NCBI GenBank assembly: GCA_028583685.1
Contig: JAMXIF010001118.1
Coordinates: 5,242,396-5,306,395, forward strand
From: Petaurus breviceps papuanus
Taxonomy: Eukaryota; Chordata; Mammalia; Diprotodontia; Petauridae
Reading direction: 5' to 3'
DNA length: 64,000 nt
Shown here piece by piece: positions 22,330 to 34,869 of the stretch. How positions within the stretch are numbered: the first letter of the stretch is position 1; the number at the start of each line of letters is the position of its first letter. Made by a program: the position numbers and the translations under genes. The notes under the pieces were generated by a model. The model made no database searches, was not told the origin of the DNA, and worked only from the letters and a program-made list of their open reading frames with translations.

Positions 22330-23060
22330 GAGTTTTCCTTCTCTCATCTGCTACATCCAATCATTAGCCAAGTCATACTGATTGTACTTTCACAATATAT
22401 GACACATAAATCTGATCTTCTCTATCTATCTTGTCGCCATGCTAATTCAAGGGTAATTCATTACCTCTAATCTGGGTTAGAGTAATAATTTATTAATTTA
22501 TCAACCTATTTCTTTACTATCCTGACTTTATTGCCAGTATAATTTTGGTTTGCAGGTACAATAATATCACTTTCTTGTACAAAAGCTTCCAGTGACTTAC
22601 TGTCAGAAATATATGAACATATATGTGTATACACATATGTGTATGGATATATACATGTGTATGTATATATAAACATGTATATAAATATACATATATCTAT
22701 ACACAGTGATGGTTAAAAAGGAAAGAGAGGCAGAGACAGAGGGAAAGACAGAGACAGAAACATTTCAGGTAATCTATAAAAGAGGCTTCAACTTAACCTT
22801 CTAGACCTTTTTCTTTTTGAAGAAGAATTTATCCCTTTCATATATTCTATTTCCCAACCAGACTGGTCTGCTAACTGCTCACTTATTGTAGTCTATACTC
22901 TCTATAATTTAACACAGATCATTTATTATCCATGACTACAACCCACTGTTTCCAAAATTTCCACTTCTTGTAATCATTTTTTTTTTCCTTCAAGGCTCAC
23001 CTCAGTGCTATGATGCCCTTTCCTCTACCCTAAATTAAAAAAAAAAAACATAATGACACT
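22330..23060. other. No gene recognised; TATG-rich tract inside
   Basis: A mixed ATATGTGTAT tract lies at about 22608-22700, then a short GA-rich run. The rest is unassigned. Confidence 0.45.
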
Positions 23061-23064
23061 TGTC

Positions 23065-23255
23065 TCAAATTTAAGCAGTAACCCTGAGAGATAAGTACCG
23101 TTATTATAACCATTTTGTAGTTTGGAAACTGAGGCAGGCAGAGCTCAAGTGACTTGCAAAAAGTCACACAGATAATTAATTTTGGGGGTGAGCTTTAAAT
23201 TCAAGTCTTCTTGGCTAAAAACCCAGTGTTCTATCTATCCACTGTGCCACCTCAT
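23065..23255 (-). repeat. MIR, minus strand
   Basis: The text 'gaaactgaggcaggcagagc', 'caagtgacttgcaaaaagtc' and 'actgtgccacct' is MIR read backwards. Confidence 0.75.
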
Positions 23256-23259
23256 TGTG

Positions 23260-24780
23260 TTAGATGTATGAAGGCCAGAGGCATGATCATGATTTGGACA
23301 TGTCCCAGAGGTGGTGTAGCAGACTAGTTCCAATTTAAGATTAGGTGAAAAGCTACTCATCTTTCATATCCCATGTTCTCAGGGATAGGAGTTCTTGATC
23401 AGTCTAGAGGCATGGGGGGTCAGGAATTCAGACAGCATTGTATAGAGATGGCTAAAAAGTTACTTGGTGGCCTTACTCTTGAGTGATAAGGCAAAGGTTG
23501 ACTGAAAAATCTCATGTTCTCTTGTTCCTCTGCTTATGGAATAAAGACAAGTGTATATATTCTTTTATTATATGAAATTTTATCTTTTCATAGACAAGTT
23601 CTTCTTCCCCTATCCTTAATGTTTCAGGTTGAGCAGAATTAAAATGCAGATAAAATGTTTACAAAGCACTGAGCTTAGTTCTCTTTTATCTCATTTTCCT
23701 GCAAATAAGTTTGCCCAGGAAGACTTGACTAAACCAAAATCTAAGGCTTTGTTTTTCTTTATTTTATTAACTTTAATTTATAGCAAGATCATCTAACCAT
23801 AGCTAAACAAGTACTTACTAACCTTTCATAAGAATTACAAAGGTTTTTTTATGTTTATGTTTTGTTTTTCTCAGAAAATGTGGTTCATTTGCTTCATGGT
23901 TACTGTTAGCCACAGACTCTCATTGGCCTATAGTAATGTAATGGAAAAACACAGTAAAAACACTTCTAAGGCACAGGGAGTCAATAAAACAAACCATGGC
24001 ACCATGGTTTCCCCGTCCTAGACCTTGTAATCAGTGTGGGCAATCACTGGCAATGCTCATACACTCTCCCTAGGGATGTTTTAAGAGGCACAGCAATTAT
24101 ATATATTGGATTAGTCATCATTTGTGGGGGCTGGTGGAAACAATGGGGCACAGTTGGTATTCAGACATAGAAATAATATTTTAAAAGGAAACCAAATTAT
24201 GGTAATATGAGTAGGATAGAAAATGAACCTAAATTGTGAACATTATGTTTAAAAATTTGAAAGTTAGCCTTGTATACTCGATGGAGAGAGCCCAGCTAAG
24301 TAACACACCAAACAAAGCAGGAACAGTAAGCCCATAAGAGCAACTTGCCCAGCCAAGATTTTTCATGAGCAAAGACAAGAAGACAACAAGAACCTTGAAC
24401 TATTGGAAAAATAAGTACCCCTCCTTACATGTGTGTTCCTTAGCTATATGTGCACAGTCTGCCCACAGAACAAGCCCTGACCATACATTTCCTTATGTGT
24501 ATACCTTTCAACTTGTGAAATGATGTGGTGGTATTTATGAGAGCTAACTCCAGGTTTAATTTGGAGAAGTTTTGTTGTTTCTTTTATTATTATGACTTTC
24601 AGTAAATGCTATTACTTTCAAGCTACTTTTGTCTTCTAGCTAACCATTGAAAATTAATACATCTGTGGGAGTTTGTGTGCTACAGTTTTGGGACTTTAGA
24701 CCCATAAAATACCCTCAATTTGGATTAGCTATTGATAAGAGAACCCACCTTATTAGTTAGGGGTTAGCTCAAAGACTCAT
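23260..24780. other. No feature recognised
   Basis: Apparently single-copy DNA. A small near-palindrome 'aaaccatggcaccatggttt' occurs near 23990. No convincing exon. Confidence 0.4.
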
Positions 24781-24814
24781 AGCATTAATATTTATGTGAC
24801 CACCCCTTGTCTCT

Positions 24815-24985
24815 ATTATATGCACTCACATACACACATATGGTACATGTATACCTATGTGTATGTGTATGTCTGCATATACGAATACCTATAAGTATAC
24901 ATACAGGTATATGTATTGTATGCATGTGCACATGTATATGCATGTGTGTTGTATGTATGTGTGTATACATATGTAGACAGGGAGT
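24815..24985. repeat. (CA/TG, TA) simple-sequence tract
   Basis: Mixed 'acacacata', 'gtatgtgtat' and 'catgtgtgtt' words. The open frames through it on both strands are low-complexity artefacts. Confidence 0.8.
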
Positions 24986-25473
24986 GAACTTGCTATGTGA
25001 TTCTAGATTCACAGATATGGAAAACTCTCACTGCTATTTCAGGTTAGCAACTTCTCTGCAATTTAAAGTTTTAGACAGTTGTGTAGAATCTCAAAGCATT
25101 AAATAATTTGCTCACAGTCAAAATCAGTAAGTGTTAGAAGTAAAACATGAATTCAGGTAAGCTAGCTGTTTCTATCTTCTCAAAGAAGGGATGTAAGATT
25201 GAATTCCCCATTCCTTCACATAAGACTTGATACATGACTATGGAACATGTAATATAGTGTTAGATGTTTTGATATTTACTTTTTTTGTGACTTTGTTCCT
25301 CTTGTTCCATGGTATTTATTTCACAAATTTTTATTTTAATGGATGGCACTCTGGCATAGGGAAGGATAATACAGAGATAAATCTAGCTGATTTAAAATCA
25401 ACAGCTATAAAAATCTATTTTAAAAATAATTAAAGTCAAAGTCAAGTCAAAGAACTATAGTTGACTGACTCCT

Positions 25474-26014
25474 TGTAGCAGCAAGCACCCCAAGCGTCCC
25501 TAGGGTTTGCTGCCAACACAGGTTTTTGTATCTGCTTTGATAAAGGAAAGCAACTCAAAATGGGTTAACAAGCTTACTTTAATCAGTGAAATATGTATCA
25601 TTTACCTAGTTCAGGGGAAAAAGGTTAGCACCCCGAACTTCAGAATATACAGACAGAATTATGAAGACAGAAACAGATCAAGTAGACAGCTTTCCAAACT
25701 GTCCAACCATTACATCCATAGCAAATCAACATCTGGGTTTCAACGTCTGGGTTTTTCAAAGCCGAGGAGGGGCTCTCAACAACGGCTTCGCAGAATCCAG
25801 ATCAAATCACAGAACACTTCTCAAAGTGAGCCCCAAAACAAAGCTACACATCAGGGCTTATATAGCCTTCTCCTGGCTCAGAGAATGTAACAACCTTATT
25901 GACTCACTGGCCAATCAAGAAGTATCTACTGAAAAACAAGGCTCCCACCCCAGGGTCCAGGTGCACTTTAGCCTAGGGGCAGGGAAGATCTTTAAAATTT
26001 ACATTCCCATTACA
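25474..26014 (-). mobile_element. Solo LTR, family A, copy 2
   Basis: A 541-bp block flanked by the perfect 5-bp duplication 'ctcct' (25469-25473 and 26015-26019). It shares 'tgtagcagcaagcacc', 'gtaacaaccttattgactca' and 'agggaagatctttaaaattt' with the other copies. In minus orientation TATA-like and CCAAT-like boxes lie upstream of a polyadenylation-like signal. No internal region. Fossil. Confidence 0.85.
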
Positions 26015-26079
26015 CTCCTCTATCTTGACTTTAGAAAATAAGGATGCCTGTCATTGATCAATTGTAAAATACCTCTCCA

Positions 26080-26285
26080 AAAGTTATTGATAGTTGCTCA
26101 GCAATTACATCAACCAGTTGTTGTTGGAGATTGCCCAGGATGCAATGGGAGACCCAGGCCCATTTAGGCTAATATCTTTCATTCTGGAGCTAATAGGTTT
26201 GAAATCCTGGTATGGCAGATCAATTAATTGTTGGCTAGAAAAGGTGGGGAGGCAGATAATTATAAAAAATAAATGACTACCAAAT
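26080..26285 (-). repeat. RTE-dependent SINE fragment
   Basis: The text 'gattgcccaggatgcaatgg' and 'gagacccaggcccatttagg' matches the block shared with 56.4 kb. Confidence 0.5.
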
Positions 26286-26309
26286 ACTACATACTTCACA
26301 ATTTTAGCT

Positions 26310-26525
26310 AGGACTGGTGTAATGGAAACAATGCTCGACTTAAGAGTTAGAAGGACAGTTTAAGTCTTTGATAGCTATGTGATCTTTGGCCTGATTACTT
26401 AACCAGATCCTCCATTTCTTCATCTGTAATATGGGGATAATATTATTTATACTAAAAAAACCAAACAAACAAAACAAAGGATGGTTGTACCTAAAGCATT
26501 TTGTAAACTTTAGGAACTATTTAAC
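26310..26525 (+). repeat. MIR
   Basis: Order: 'agctatgtgatctttggcct', 'ttcttcatctgtaatatggg', 'gcattttgtaaactttagga'. A short A/C-rich insertion lies near 26455. Old. Confidence 0.65.
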
Positions 26526-26529
26526 GTGA

Positions 26530-27660
26530 GCCTTAAAAATAACATCCCTATCCTTTCTCTCCATTCCATTGGTAGTCTCAGATTCCATTGACTGGAGATT
26601 TATAATTGTGTCAAAGAGAAACTAAAAGGGATAAGGAAATTCTTTTAGAGAACTGTTGGCCTCCTCTATTTTACTCTGGACAAGTTAGACACAGGATGCA
26701 CTATGAGCTACTTAAAGCTTTAGAATGAGGTCTGTGTAGTCTGACCTCTGCAGCTGTTTTCTTTCTTTGAAGTTACTAAAATAAAAGCCTTAATATTTTC
26801 TTTTTTTTTTAATTTTCTCTGTGAAGGATTTAGAAATTGTCAGTTAACATTTTCTGTCTTCCTTAGTCACTTCTGAATCAAGAGAAAGTTTGCCAGTTTT
26901 AGGGTGATAATATGTAACAGCAATACTAGAAGCGTCCTGGAGTGGGAAAACAGGTGAACCTGTTTGTGGGTCAGCTAAGAAGAAATGAAAATCTCCAGAG
27001 TATGTATAACACAGAGTATGTATAACTTACAAAATGTTCACAGCTGTGCAGAGATGTTTAGAATCTCTGCTGGGAGCTCTGAGAAGGGGCATTCTGGAGA
27101 TTGATGTTCCTGAGAAAACTAGTCTTTATGTGGGTGAAGCGCTAGATGTGAACAGGTGGCTAGTGTTTCCTGACAGCAGGCCTGCTCCTGTGGCACTATA
27201 AGGGACAATGGTATCTTAAAATTCAGTAACCCTGCATAAATCTCACAATAACTCTTCATTTTCTATTACTGCAACAACAACAACAAAATCATACTTCACT
27301 TTCCACTTTTTTCCCTGTTTAATTTTAATTCTTTCCAGTACAATCAAAGAATGATTATGAAGACCATGTGGTAATTTGTATTCATGTGTGGGGATGTTTT
27401 GCTCGGCAACCCCTAAAATTTTATTGAAATAGTTTCCTCAAAGGCAGTGAGTGTTGAAGTGGCAAAAGTCACTAGCCTCCATCACTCTGCACCTGCCTGC
27501 TGTAGTCTCCTTCCTCTTAAGCTAATGTTACCAAGGCAGACTCACGTGTAGGATATGAAACAGAGTTAATCAGTGGCAGTATTTTGTTATAAAACCCCAA
27601 CCCCTCTCTTGTTAGTACTTCTGCTAAATAATTGAAAACAAATTGATAGTCCCTGAAAAA
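26530..27660. other. No feature recognised
   Basis: Apparently single-copy DNA without an obvious repeat, apart from a near-duplicated 'agagtatgtataac' at about 26998-27027. No gene supported. Confidence 0.4.
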
Positions 27661-27765
27661 AAAACAGCTTCAGACTTTGTACCATTACCCACCTGAAGAT
27701 GGTAATTCCTCATCTTGTCAATGGCAGTTCAGCCAGAATTCTTTGAGTCCTTGGGGAAAAAAAAA

Positions 27766-27766
<1 letters not shown>

Positions 27767-27849
<83 letters not shown>
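27767..27849. repeat. (TG)n microsatellite, about 40 units
   Basis: An uninterrupted TG run of about 80 bp. It should be highly variable and can adopt Z-DNA. Confidence 0.95.
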
Positions 27850-27853
<4 letters not shown>

Positions 27854-28320
27854 AGGATTGCAGCTGGAGCATCTTTAACATATGGATGTTGTTTTCCCCC
27901 TTCAGGCCTCAGAGCCCACTCACTTTAGCCCTCTCATTTTTTTTTTCTTTAATGTATTGTTTACACAAGGGCCTCAGGCAGCTCCAAGTGCCCCTGACTG
28001 TGATTGAGGTTATTTTTACAGAAAGCAGTTAGGAGGAAAACAGACCCTGGAATGAGCTGAATGCTGCCAGTTCTTTTATAGACATGTTTATCCTCAGCAC
28101 GTTCCTTGCCCCACAAAGGCCAGGCTCATACACAGGGGATGATGATATAGTACTAAATTCTGCTAAAATTAGTCTCACTACTGAAGACCACCAATGACGA
28201 TTTCCCATAGGCAGCTATTGTTCTCCCTACCCCCATTACCCTAACTAGCAACACTGTAAATGTGTCCTTGCAAACTCTCACAGCTATGATGGCAAGCTTA
28301 CTGGGTACCTGTAAATATTG
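27850..28320. other. Repeat-free, GC-richer block; possible conserved non-coding element
   Basis: This block lacks recognisable repeats and is less AT-rich than its surroundings, with words such as 'gggcctcaggcagctccaag' and 'gagctgaatgctgccagttc'. I see no coding frame. A regulatory role is only a guess. Confidence 0.2.
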
Positions 28321-28619
28321 ACCTGGCATGCCAATTATTATTTCAAATCTTAATAGTGCTCAAAGACTTCCTATTCCACTATCTCTTTGCTCTGCCTTCC
28401 CAAACTAAACACTCAAAGGTCTTCAATTGCCATAATTTTCTCTTAGATCCAAAAAATCTATTTGTATTTTCTTTAACTTTATAAATGGATTTATCACAAG
28501 GAGACTTGCCCCAGAAGGTCACTATTACAGATACCATTTTGTGGTGTCCCTATGGAGAAAATATTACAATTCCCAGGTTATTATCCTTCCTAAATTTGTC
28601 CTCAGTTTGAATAACGAGA

Positions 28620-28800
28620 TAACTTATATGATGAATACAAATATTTTGCAGACCTTCCCATGTATGATATATATCAAACTGTTCACCTCCTCAAGGAGGA
28701 GGTAGAAAGGGAAGGAGAGAATTTGGAACTTAAAATTAAAAAAATGAATGTTAAAAATTTTTGTTCAGATGTAATTGAGAAAAAAAAAATTAAAAATAGG
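28620..28800 (+). mobile_element. L1 3' UTR end
   Basis: The text 'gaggaggtagaaagggaagg' and 'agagaatttggaacttaaaa' followed by an A-rich tail is the last part of an L1 or HAL1-like 3' UTR. Confidence 0.6.
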
Positions 28801-29450
28801 ATAGCTTAATCTTCTTAGTTTTTTCTATTATTTTTACAAAAAAAATATTTTGCTCTGCCCTATACACATTTAATATTTCCTCCTCTTCTTCCTCTTTTCC
28901 ATTTTCTTCTCCTTCCATTTGGCATCAATCCTACTACTTTTACTCTTAGGAGGCAGGAGCTAACATGGAGGGATTATTCAAAGCTTTGCTGCCTTCTGAT
29001 TTCCAGAATTGTCAGCACGTGCATAAATTGCAGAACCTAACCAAACTCAGTTAATTTGACTCTCCCACCAGAGTCTTAGCTGGTGCATTCAAACTAGATG
29101 GACTGACAACTTTTCTATAGCGATGAAGTATAATTCCTAGCGAAGAGGAATTTAATACCCAAGCTCATGCATGCATTTTTTTTTTCTCTGGCATTGTTCC
29201 ATTGACTTGATCTTGGGGAAGAAATCAGGACTAATTCTTTTAGATTGTAGAGGTCCAACACTTGTTATTCTGATGTACTAGAGTAAGAGGTCTTGATAAG
29301 AGGACATATCAGTAGACTAGGCAATGAGAGCCCAAGCTTGTGAGTATACACAAGGGCCCACATGGATGTTTGAGCCTGCTTCTAGAAGTATGTGATTACA
29401 CTGAATTTAAGTGACTTCTTTTCTATTCTAGGATATAGATAAATATTTAT
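28801..29450. other. No feature recognised
   Basis: Single-copy-looking DNA. Nothing supported. Confidence 0.4.
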
Positions 29451-29479
29451 GTTTCTGTCCCCTGCAGTCTCATTTTATA

Positions 29480-31025
29480 ATGATTTCACTATTGATGCAA
29501 AATTAAGTGTATAATACAGCAAATAACAAACTGAAACTCTTTTATTCTTCTAGCTATCCATAGGGTAGAATAATAAGTTTTCTGAGTTGCAGGATATAAA
29601 ATAAACTCACATAAATCATTGGAATTCTTATATATTTCTAATGAAGCCCAACAACAAGAAATAGAAAAAGGGGAATGCAAAGGAAATCAAAGTCCACTTC
29701 TGTTTAAAGTTAGTGTAGATTTTATAAAAATATTTGGGAGTCTACCTGCCAAAACAAACTCAGGAACTACATGGACACAATTACAAAACACTTTTCACAT
29801 AAATAAAGTCAAATCTAAATAATTGGGAAAATATCAGTTGTCTATGGTTACGTCAAGCTAATATAATAATAAATGACAATTTTACCTAAATTAGTTTACC
29901 CATTAAATGCCATACCAATCAATCTACCAAAAATGATTTTTTAGAGCTAGAAAAAATAGCAAGGAAATTCATCTGGAAAAACAAAAGGTTCATAATATCA
30001 AGGGAATTAATGAAAAGAAATGCTAGGGAAGGTGGCCTAGCCATACCAGATTTTAGATTGTATTATAAAGCAGCAGTCATCAAAACTACTTGGTACTGGC
30101 TGAGAAAAAGAGGGGTGAATCAGTTAACTGGAATAGATTAGGTACACAAGACACAGTAGTCAATGACTATAGTAATCTACTGTTTGATAAGCCCAAACAC
30201 TCCAGCTTCTGGGATAAGAACTCATTATTTGACAAAAATTGCTGGAAAAACTAGAAAACACTATGTCAGAAACTGGGCATAGACCAGTATCTTACACTGT
30301 ACACCAAAATCCAATCTAAATGTGTCCATGTGTAATGCAAATGTAAATTTTAAAGATCTTCCCTGCCCCTAGGCTAAAGTGCACCAGAAGCCTGGGGAGG
30401 GAGGCTTGTTTTTCAGTAGATACTTTTTGATTGGCCAGTGGGTCAATAAGGTTGTTACATTCTCTGAGCCAGGAGAAGGCTATATAAGCCCTGATGTGTA
30501 GCTTTGTTTTGGGACTCACTTTGAGAAGTGTTCTGTGATTTGATCTGAATTCTGGGAAGCCGTTTTTGAGAGTCCCCCAGCTTTGAAAAACCCAGAATGT
30601 GGAAACCCAGATGTTGACTGGGTATGGATGTAATGGTTGGACAGTTTGGAAATCTGTCTACTTGATGTTTCTGTCTTGATAATTATGCCTGTATACTTTG
30701 AGGTTCAGGGTGCTGACCTTTTCTCCTGAACAAGGTAAACGATATATGTCTGACTGATTAAAGTAAGCTTGCTAACCCATTTTGAGTTGCTTTCCTTTAA
30801 CAAAGCAGATCCAAGAACCTGTGGTAGCTGCAAACCCTGGGGACACTGGGGTGCTTGCTGCTACACCATTATCAAGATATAAACTGCTGTAAATAGTCTA
30901 GGAGAGCAAAAAATAGTTTACCTGTCAGATTTATGGAGAAGTGAAAATTTTATGACCAAACAAGAACTTAAATACAAAAGATTGTTCCAGAGTCAGGGCA
31001 TAAACTCCCCTGTATACCTTGATGC
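29480..31025 (+). mobile_element. L1 ORF2 fragment, interrupted by a solo LTR
   Basis: ORF2 words in order: 'NSYIFLMKPNNKK' (about 29620), 'KFIWKNKRF' (about 29965), 'ARGGLAIPDFRLYYKAAVIK' in near form (about 30020-30085), 'TTWYWL' (about 30087) and 'KSNLNVSM' (about 30310). After the LTR it resumes ('SGYKLL'-like, about 30870-31020). This is the region between the reverse transcriptase and the C-terminus. Several stops; dead. Confidence 0.75.
30331..30865 (+). mobile_element. Solo LTR, family A, copy 3
   Basis: A 535-bp block starting 'tgtaatgcaaatgtaaat' and ending 'ttgctgctaca'. It is flanked by 'ccatg' and 'ccatt', a 5-bp duplication with one difference. On the plus strand it shows CCAAT-like 'tgattggcca' near 30429, TATA-like 'tatataag' near 30481 and 'attaaagtaagc' downstream. 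This is the only copy in plus orientation. Fossil. Confidence 0.8.
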
Positions 31026-31440
31026 CTGAGGAGAGAGAGCAAAAAATTTTGTTCAGATCAAGGAATTCACCTCCAGCTTGAACATAGTTAATTGACAAGT
31101 CACACCCTTGCTTGAAGGATGCATTGATTCAACACAGAGAGACCTAATTTTGGACTGGATCAAAGAGGTTATTCCTTTTACCTGGATCCTTCTCATGATT
31201 TACTGTTAGGCATAAGGTGACTCTGAATTTTTTGAGATCTCATAAGACCCTGTACCAAAAGAAAGAAGAAACAAACAAAAGGCAAACTCATTTAAGACAA
31301 AGATTTCCCTAAGGGGCTATGTACACACAACCTAGTCCAGTGTGGGAAAAGGGCACTCCCTACTCATCATCTAGAGATCAGTTATTTTTTCCTTTTTACT
31401 AATATATTTTTAAAATTTTGTTAATTTTTCTATATTTTTA
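31026..31440. other. No feature recognised
   Basis: Single-copy-looking DNA between two opposing L1 fragments. Confidence 0.4.
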
Positions 31441-31589
31441 TTTTGTTTCCATAACCTGAATTTTATTTAATTCCAAATTTTCTCCCTGCCTACAGCCACT
31501 GCTCCACTCATTGAGAAAGCAAGCAATATGATACCCATTATACACATGAAGTCATTTAAAATACATTTCCACATTGGCCATGTTACCAG

Positions 31590-31765
31590 AAAGAAAGGAA
31601 GGAAGGAGGGAGGAAAGGAAGGAAGGAAGGAAGGAAGGAAGGAAGGAAGGAAGGAAGGAAGGAAGGAAGGAAGGAAGGAAGGAAGGAAGGAAGGAAGGAA
31701 GGAAGGAAGGGAAGGAAAAAGAAAGAAGGGAGAAAGGAAGGAAAGTAAAGAAAAGAAAGGGAAAA
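31590..31765. repeat. (GGAA)n microsatellite
   Basis: About 30 near-perfect GGAA units plus imperfect flanks. The open frames through it, in both directions, are low-complexity. Confidence 0.95.
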
Positions 31766-32564
31766 ACAATATGATTCAATTTGCATTCAGAGTTCATCAT
31801 TTCTCCCTGATAGCAGTTTTCATCATGAGTCCTCAATTGCCTTGGATCATTGTATTGATAACATTTCATAGTCGTTCATCATTACAATATTGTTGTGACT
31901 TTTTCTTACATTCTCCTGGCTCTGTTCATTTTACATCAACTCAAACAAGTCTTCCCAGATTTCTGTTGTTTTGTTTTATTTTTTTCCCCCAAATCCTCTC
32001 TGTTGTCATTTCAATGCAATACTAGTTCATCACAATCATATACTTGTTTTTGATACCACAAAAAGAACTACTATAAATATCTTTTAGTACATTGATTCTT
32101 TTCCCTTTTCTTTGAACTCATTTGGATACATAGCTAGGAGTGGTAGTGTTGATTCAAAGAGTATGCAGAGTTTTATAGACCTTTGGGCTTAGTTCCAAGT
32201 GGTTTTACAAAAGGTTGGACCAGTTTACAATTTTACCAACGGTGAGTTGTTTACCCTATTTTTGTAATTCCCTCCAACATTTATCACTTTCCCTTTCTTT
32301 CATGTTAGCCAATCTTATGAGTCAGTACCTCAGAGTTGTGTGAATTTGCATTTCTCTTATCAATAGTGACTTAGAGGATTTTTTTTAATATGACTCAACT
32401 TTTATTGCTTCTTCTGAAAACTGCCTATATATATCTTTTGATCAGTTATCAATTGGGAAATTACTCTTATTTTTTCTAGTCTCCCAATTTGCTTATGAAA
32501 TCACCTTTTTGGTCAAAATCATATACGCATTTATTTCTCCAGTACAGAGAATGCCTGTTCTTGC

Positions 32565-32726
32565 TTTTTTTTTTTTTTTAATCAATCGGGGTTAAGTAAC
32601 TTGCTCAAGGTTACACGGCCAGTTATTTCTGGGTGTGGTGCTGAGTATCTAAGCCCAGTTTTGATCCCCAGGTCATCCTGACACTGGAGCCGGTCCTCTT
32701 ACTCACTGAGCCACCTGGCCACCCCA
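32565..32726 (-). mobile_element. SINE monomer (unit B type), minus strand
   Basis: It runs from a T-tract through 'ggccagttatttctgggtgt' (the reverse of unit B's 'acccagaaataactggcc') to 'gagccacctggccacccc'. Imperfect target duplication: 'ctgttcttgc' at 32555-32564 against 'ctattcttgc' at 32727-32736. It lies in the L1. Confidence 0.85.
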
Positions 32727-33544
32727 CTATTCTTGCATTTAGAGTGCTATTTCTTTTCATTAAAAGAAAAACTCAATTTATTTCTAATCTTTCAAGTGTT
32801 TTTTAAAATAGGAATTAATACTATATTCTGTCAAAAGTTTTTTTATGCATCTGTTGATATAATTTTGTTTTTTTATTATCGGTATGTCTTATTAATATTG
32901 AACCAATCCTGAATTCTTGGTATAAATTGCACCTCCTCAGAGCGTATGGTATTTGTGATATATTACTGGAGTCTCTTAGTATTCTATTTAAAACTTTTAT
33001 ATCAGTATGCATTAGGGAAATTGGTCTATAATTTCCTTTCCCTGTTTTTGCTCTCTCTGCTTGAGGTATCAAAAATATATTGGTTTCATAGAAGGAATTT
33101 GGTAAGATTCCACCAATTTTTTTCAAAAAAGTTTATGTAATATTAGAATCAGTTATTCTTTAAATGCTTGGTAGAATTCATTTGTAAATTCATATGGTCC
33201 TGGGCATATTTTTTTTTCCTTAAGTAGCTCACCTATGGCTTATCCAGTTGCACTTCCTAAGATAATATTTTATTTCCTCTTTTGTTAGACTTGGAATTTA
33301 TATTTTTGCAAAAGCTAATCCATTTCACATAGATCGTCAGTTTTATTGACATATAATTGAATAAAATAGCTCCTAATGTTATAATTTCATCTTCATTGAT
33401 CACAACATGTATTTATCCTTTTTATTTTTGATGCTGGTAATTTGGATTTAAAGAATTCTGATTTTTATTGATGACAGGAAGTAACAAAATAGATTTGACT
33501 CATTGATGCCTTTTTATGCACACACATTTTTGGCTCAGAAGCCA

Positions 33545-34660
33545 AAGACTTTCTGATATCACACAATATTCCAACAGAACACACTCATAGAAAACCTATG
33601 AATGCTCTACAATGGGCATTTGGTCCATTATATCCCCAAAGGTTGCCTAAAAATGCTCCCAGTAACGGACCCTCCTTGGACAGTATTTTATCACAGAAGC
33701 ATTCCAGATCCTTAATGGGAAAAAAAAATTAAAAGGTTGTATTTAGGAGTGAGAATACTGGGACAAGACTGGCAGCCCTGACAATGATTAGTCAGTATTT
33801 GTGTTTGTCAGTTTCCTCTTATTTGCAAGAATTTCTTAATACTTGCATGACCTCACTATGTAATTGTACTAAAAACTGTTGGCAAACTAAAGTAACTATC
33901 TAAATTAGAAATTGTCATTAATTTTATTAAGGATAATGAGTTTAACTCTCTAGAAGCCTTGGGCTCCAGTTGTCATTTTTTTTGTTGTTTTCTTTTATTT
34001 TGTTTTTCAGCAGTACAGCTGCTGTTGAAGCACAGAAAATGAGGGAATTCAGTCAATTCAGGGGTTTTATTGTCTATCTTTAGACCTCCTTAGGTTCTTT
34101 TCAACCCTGTGGTGATAAAAACAACTAATAAAAGGCAAATGGAAAGAGATAACTTTGCTAGGAAAAATCTCTCTCAAAGAGAGAAAGGAATTAGCATATA
34201 GACCACAGAGAAATAAAATTAAGACCACCAAGTTTTTGGTGTATTGTCAAAAAGTAACAAAAAATGGAAGGGAATTCGTGTGTGTGTGTGTGTGTGTCTT
34301 GAGAATGTGGATCAGCATTATTGTGTCAGATTTCTTGAACCCAATCTATTACTATATGGTTTAGAGGAGAATAATTTCAGTTACTACCAACTGCTGCCCT
34401 TATATAATATATGCAGGACTAAGTGCTTTGTATGAAGTAATTTAACTTAAAATCTCAGAAGCACTATGTGCATGCCTTCCAAAGCACAAACACTTCAATT
34501 ATTCTGCAGACCCACATTGCCAACAGTGGGGGTCAAAGCTATTTTTGAAAAAGAAAATACCATTTGCAAAGTACACAGTAGGACTTCATGTCATAATCTT
34601 GAGATTCCCTCTTTGTAGCTGAGGATCGAATTATTGGTGGACCTTGGCAGTGGTAACTTG
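33545..34660. other. No gene recognised; short (GT)n inside
   Basis: Mostly unassigned AT-rich DNA, with a (TG)n of about 20 bp near 34277. Confidence 0.4.
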
Positions 34661-34681
34661 CTTTTTAAAAACTGAGGCATA

Positions 34682-34850
34682 GGGGCTGCTAGGTGGTCCA
34701 GTGAATAGAGCACCCGCCCTGGAGTCAGGAGTACCTGAGTTCAAATCCGGCCTCAGGCACTTAACACAAAAACTAGCCATGTGACCTTGGCCAAGTCACT
34801 TAACCCCAATTGCCCTCTAAAAACCAAAAACCAAAAACCAAAAAAAAAAC
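34682..34850 (+). mobile_element. tRNA-derived SINE (WSINE/SINE1-like)
   Basis: The head 'ggggctgctaggtggtccag' leads to B-box text 'gagttcaaatccggcctcag' and 'ccaagtcacttaaccccaat', with a tail of repeated 'aaaacc'. Target duplication 'aaaaactgaggcata' (34667-34681) against 'aaaaaccgaggcaca' (34851-34865), two differences. Confidence 0.85.
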
Positions 34851-34869
34851 AAAAACCGAGGCACAGGGA

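Larger units (their letters stand above)
31445..33540 (-). mobile_element. L1 3' UTR and ORF2, minus strand
   Basis: On the plus strand it begins with reversed 3' UTR text ('ttccaaattttctccctgcc'), continues through reversed ORF2 C-terminus ('aggagtggtagtgttgattc', about 32137) and reaches the reverse-transcriptase domain: minus-strand frame 32821-33126 reads '[20 protein letters not shown]'. Interrupted by a GGAA tract and by a SINE at 32565. Many stops; old. Confidence 0.8.

Noticed and set aside
23985-24012. Short CCATGG palindrome as a regulatory site
   Set aside because: Arms of nine bases can arise by chance; nothing else supports it.
24785-25106. Cys/Tyr/Met-rich small proteins on both strands
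   Set aside because: TG/TA simple repeat read in open frames.
31528-32025. 165-residue frame through (GGAA)n, and similar frames at 56045-56342
   Set aside because: Low-complexity translation of a microsatellite; both strands are open for the same reason.
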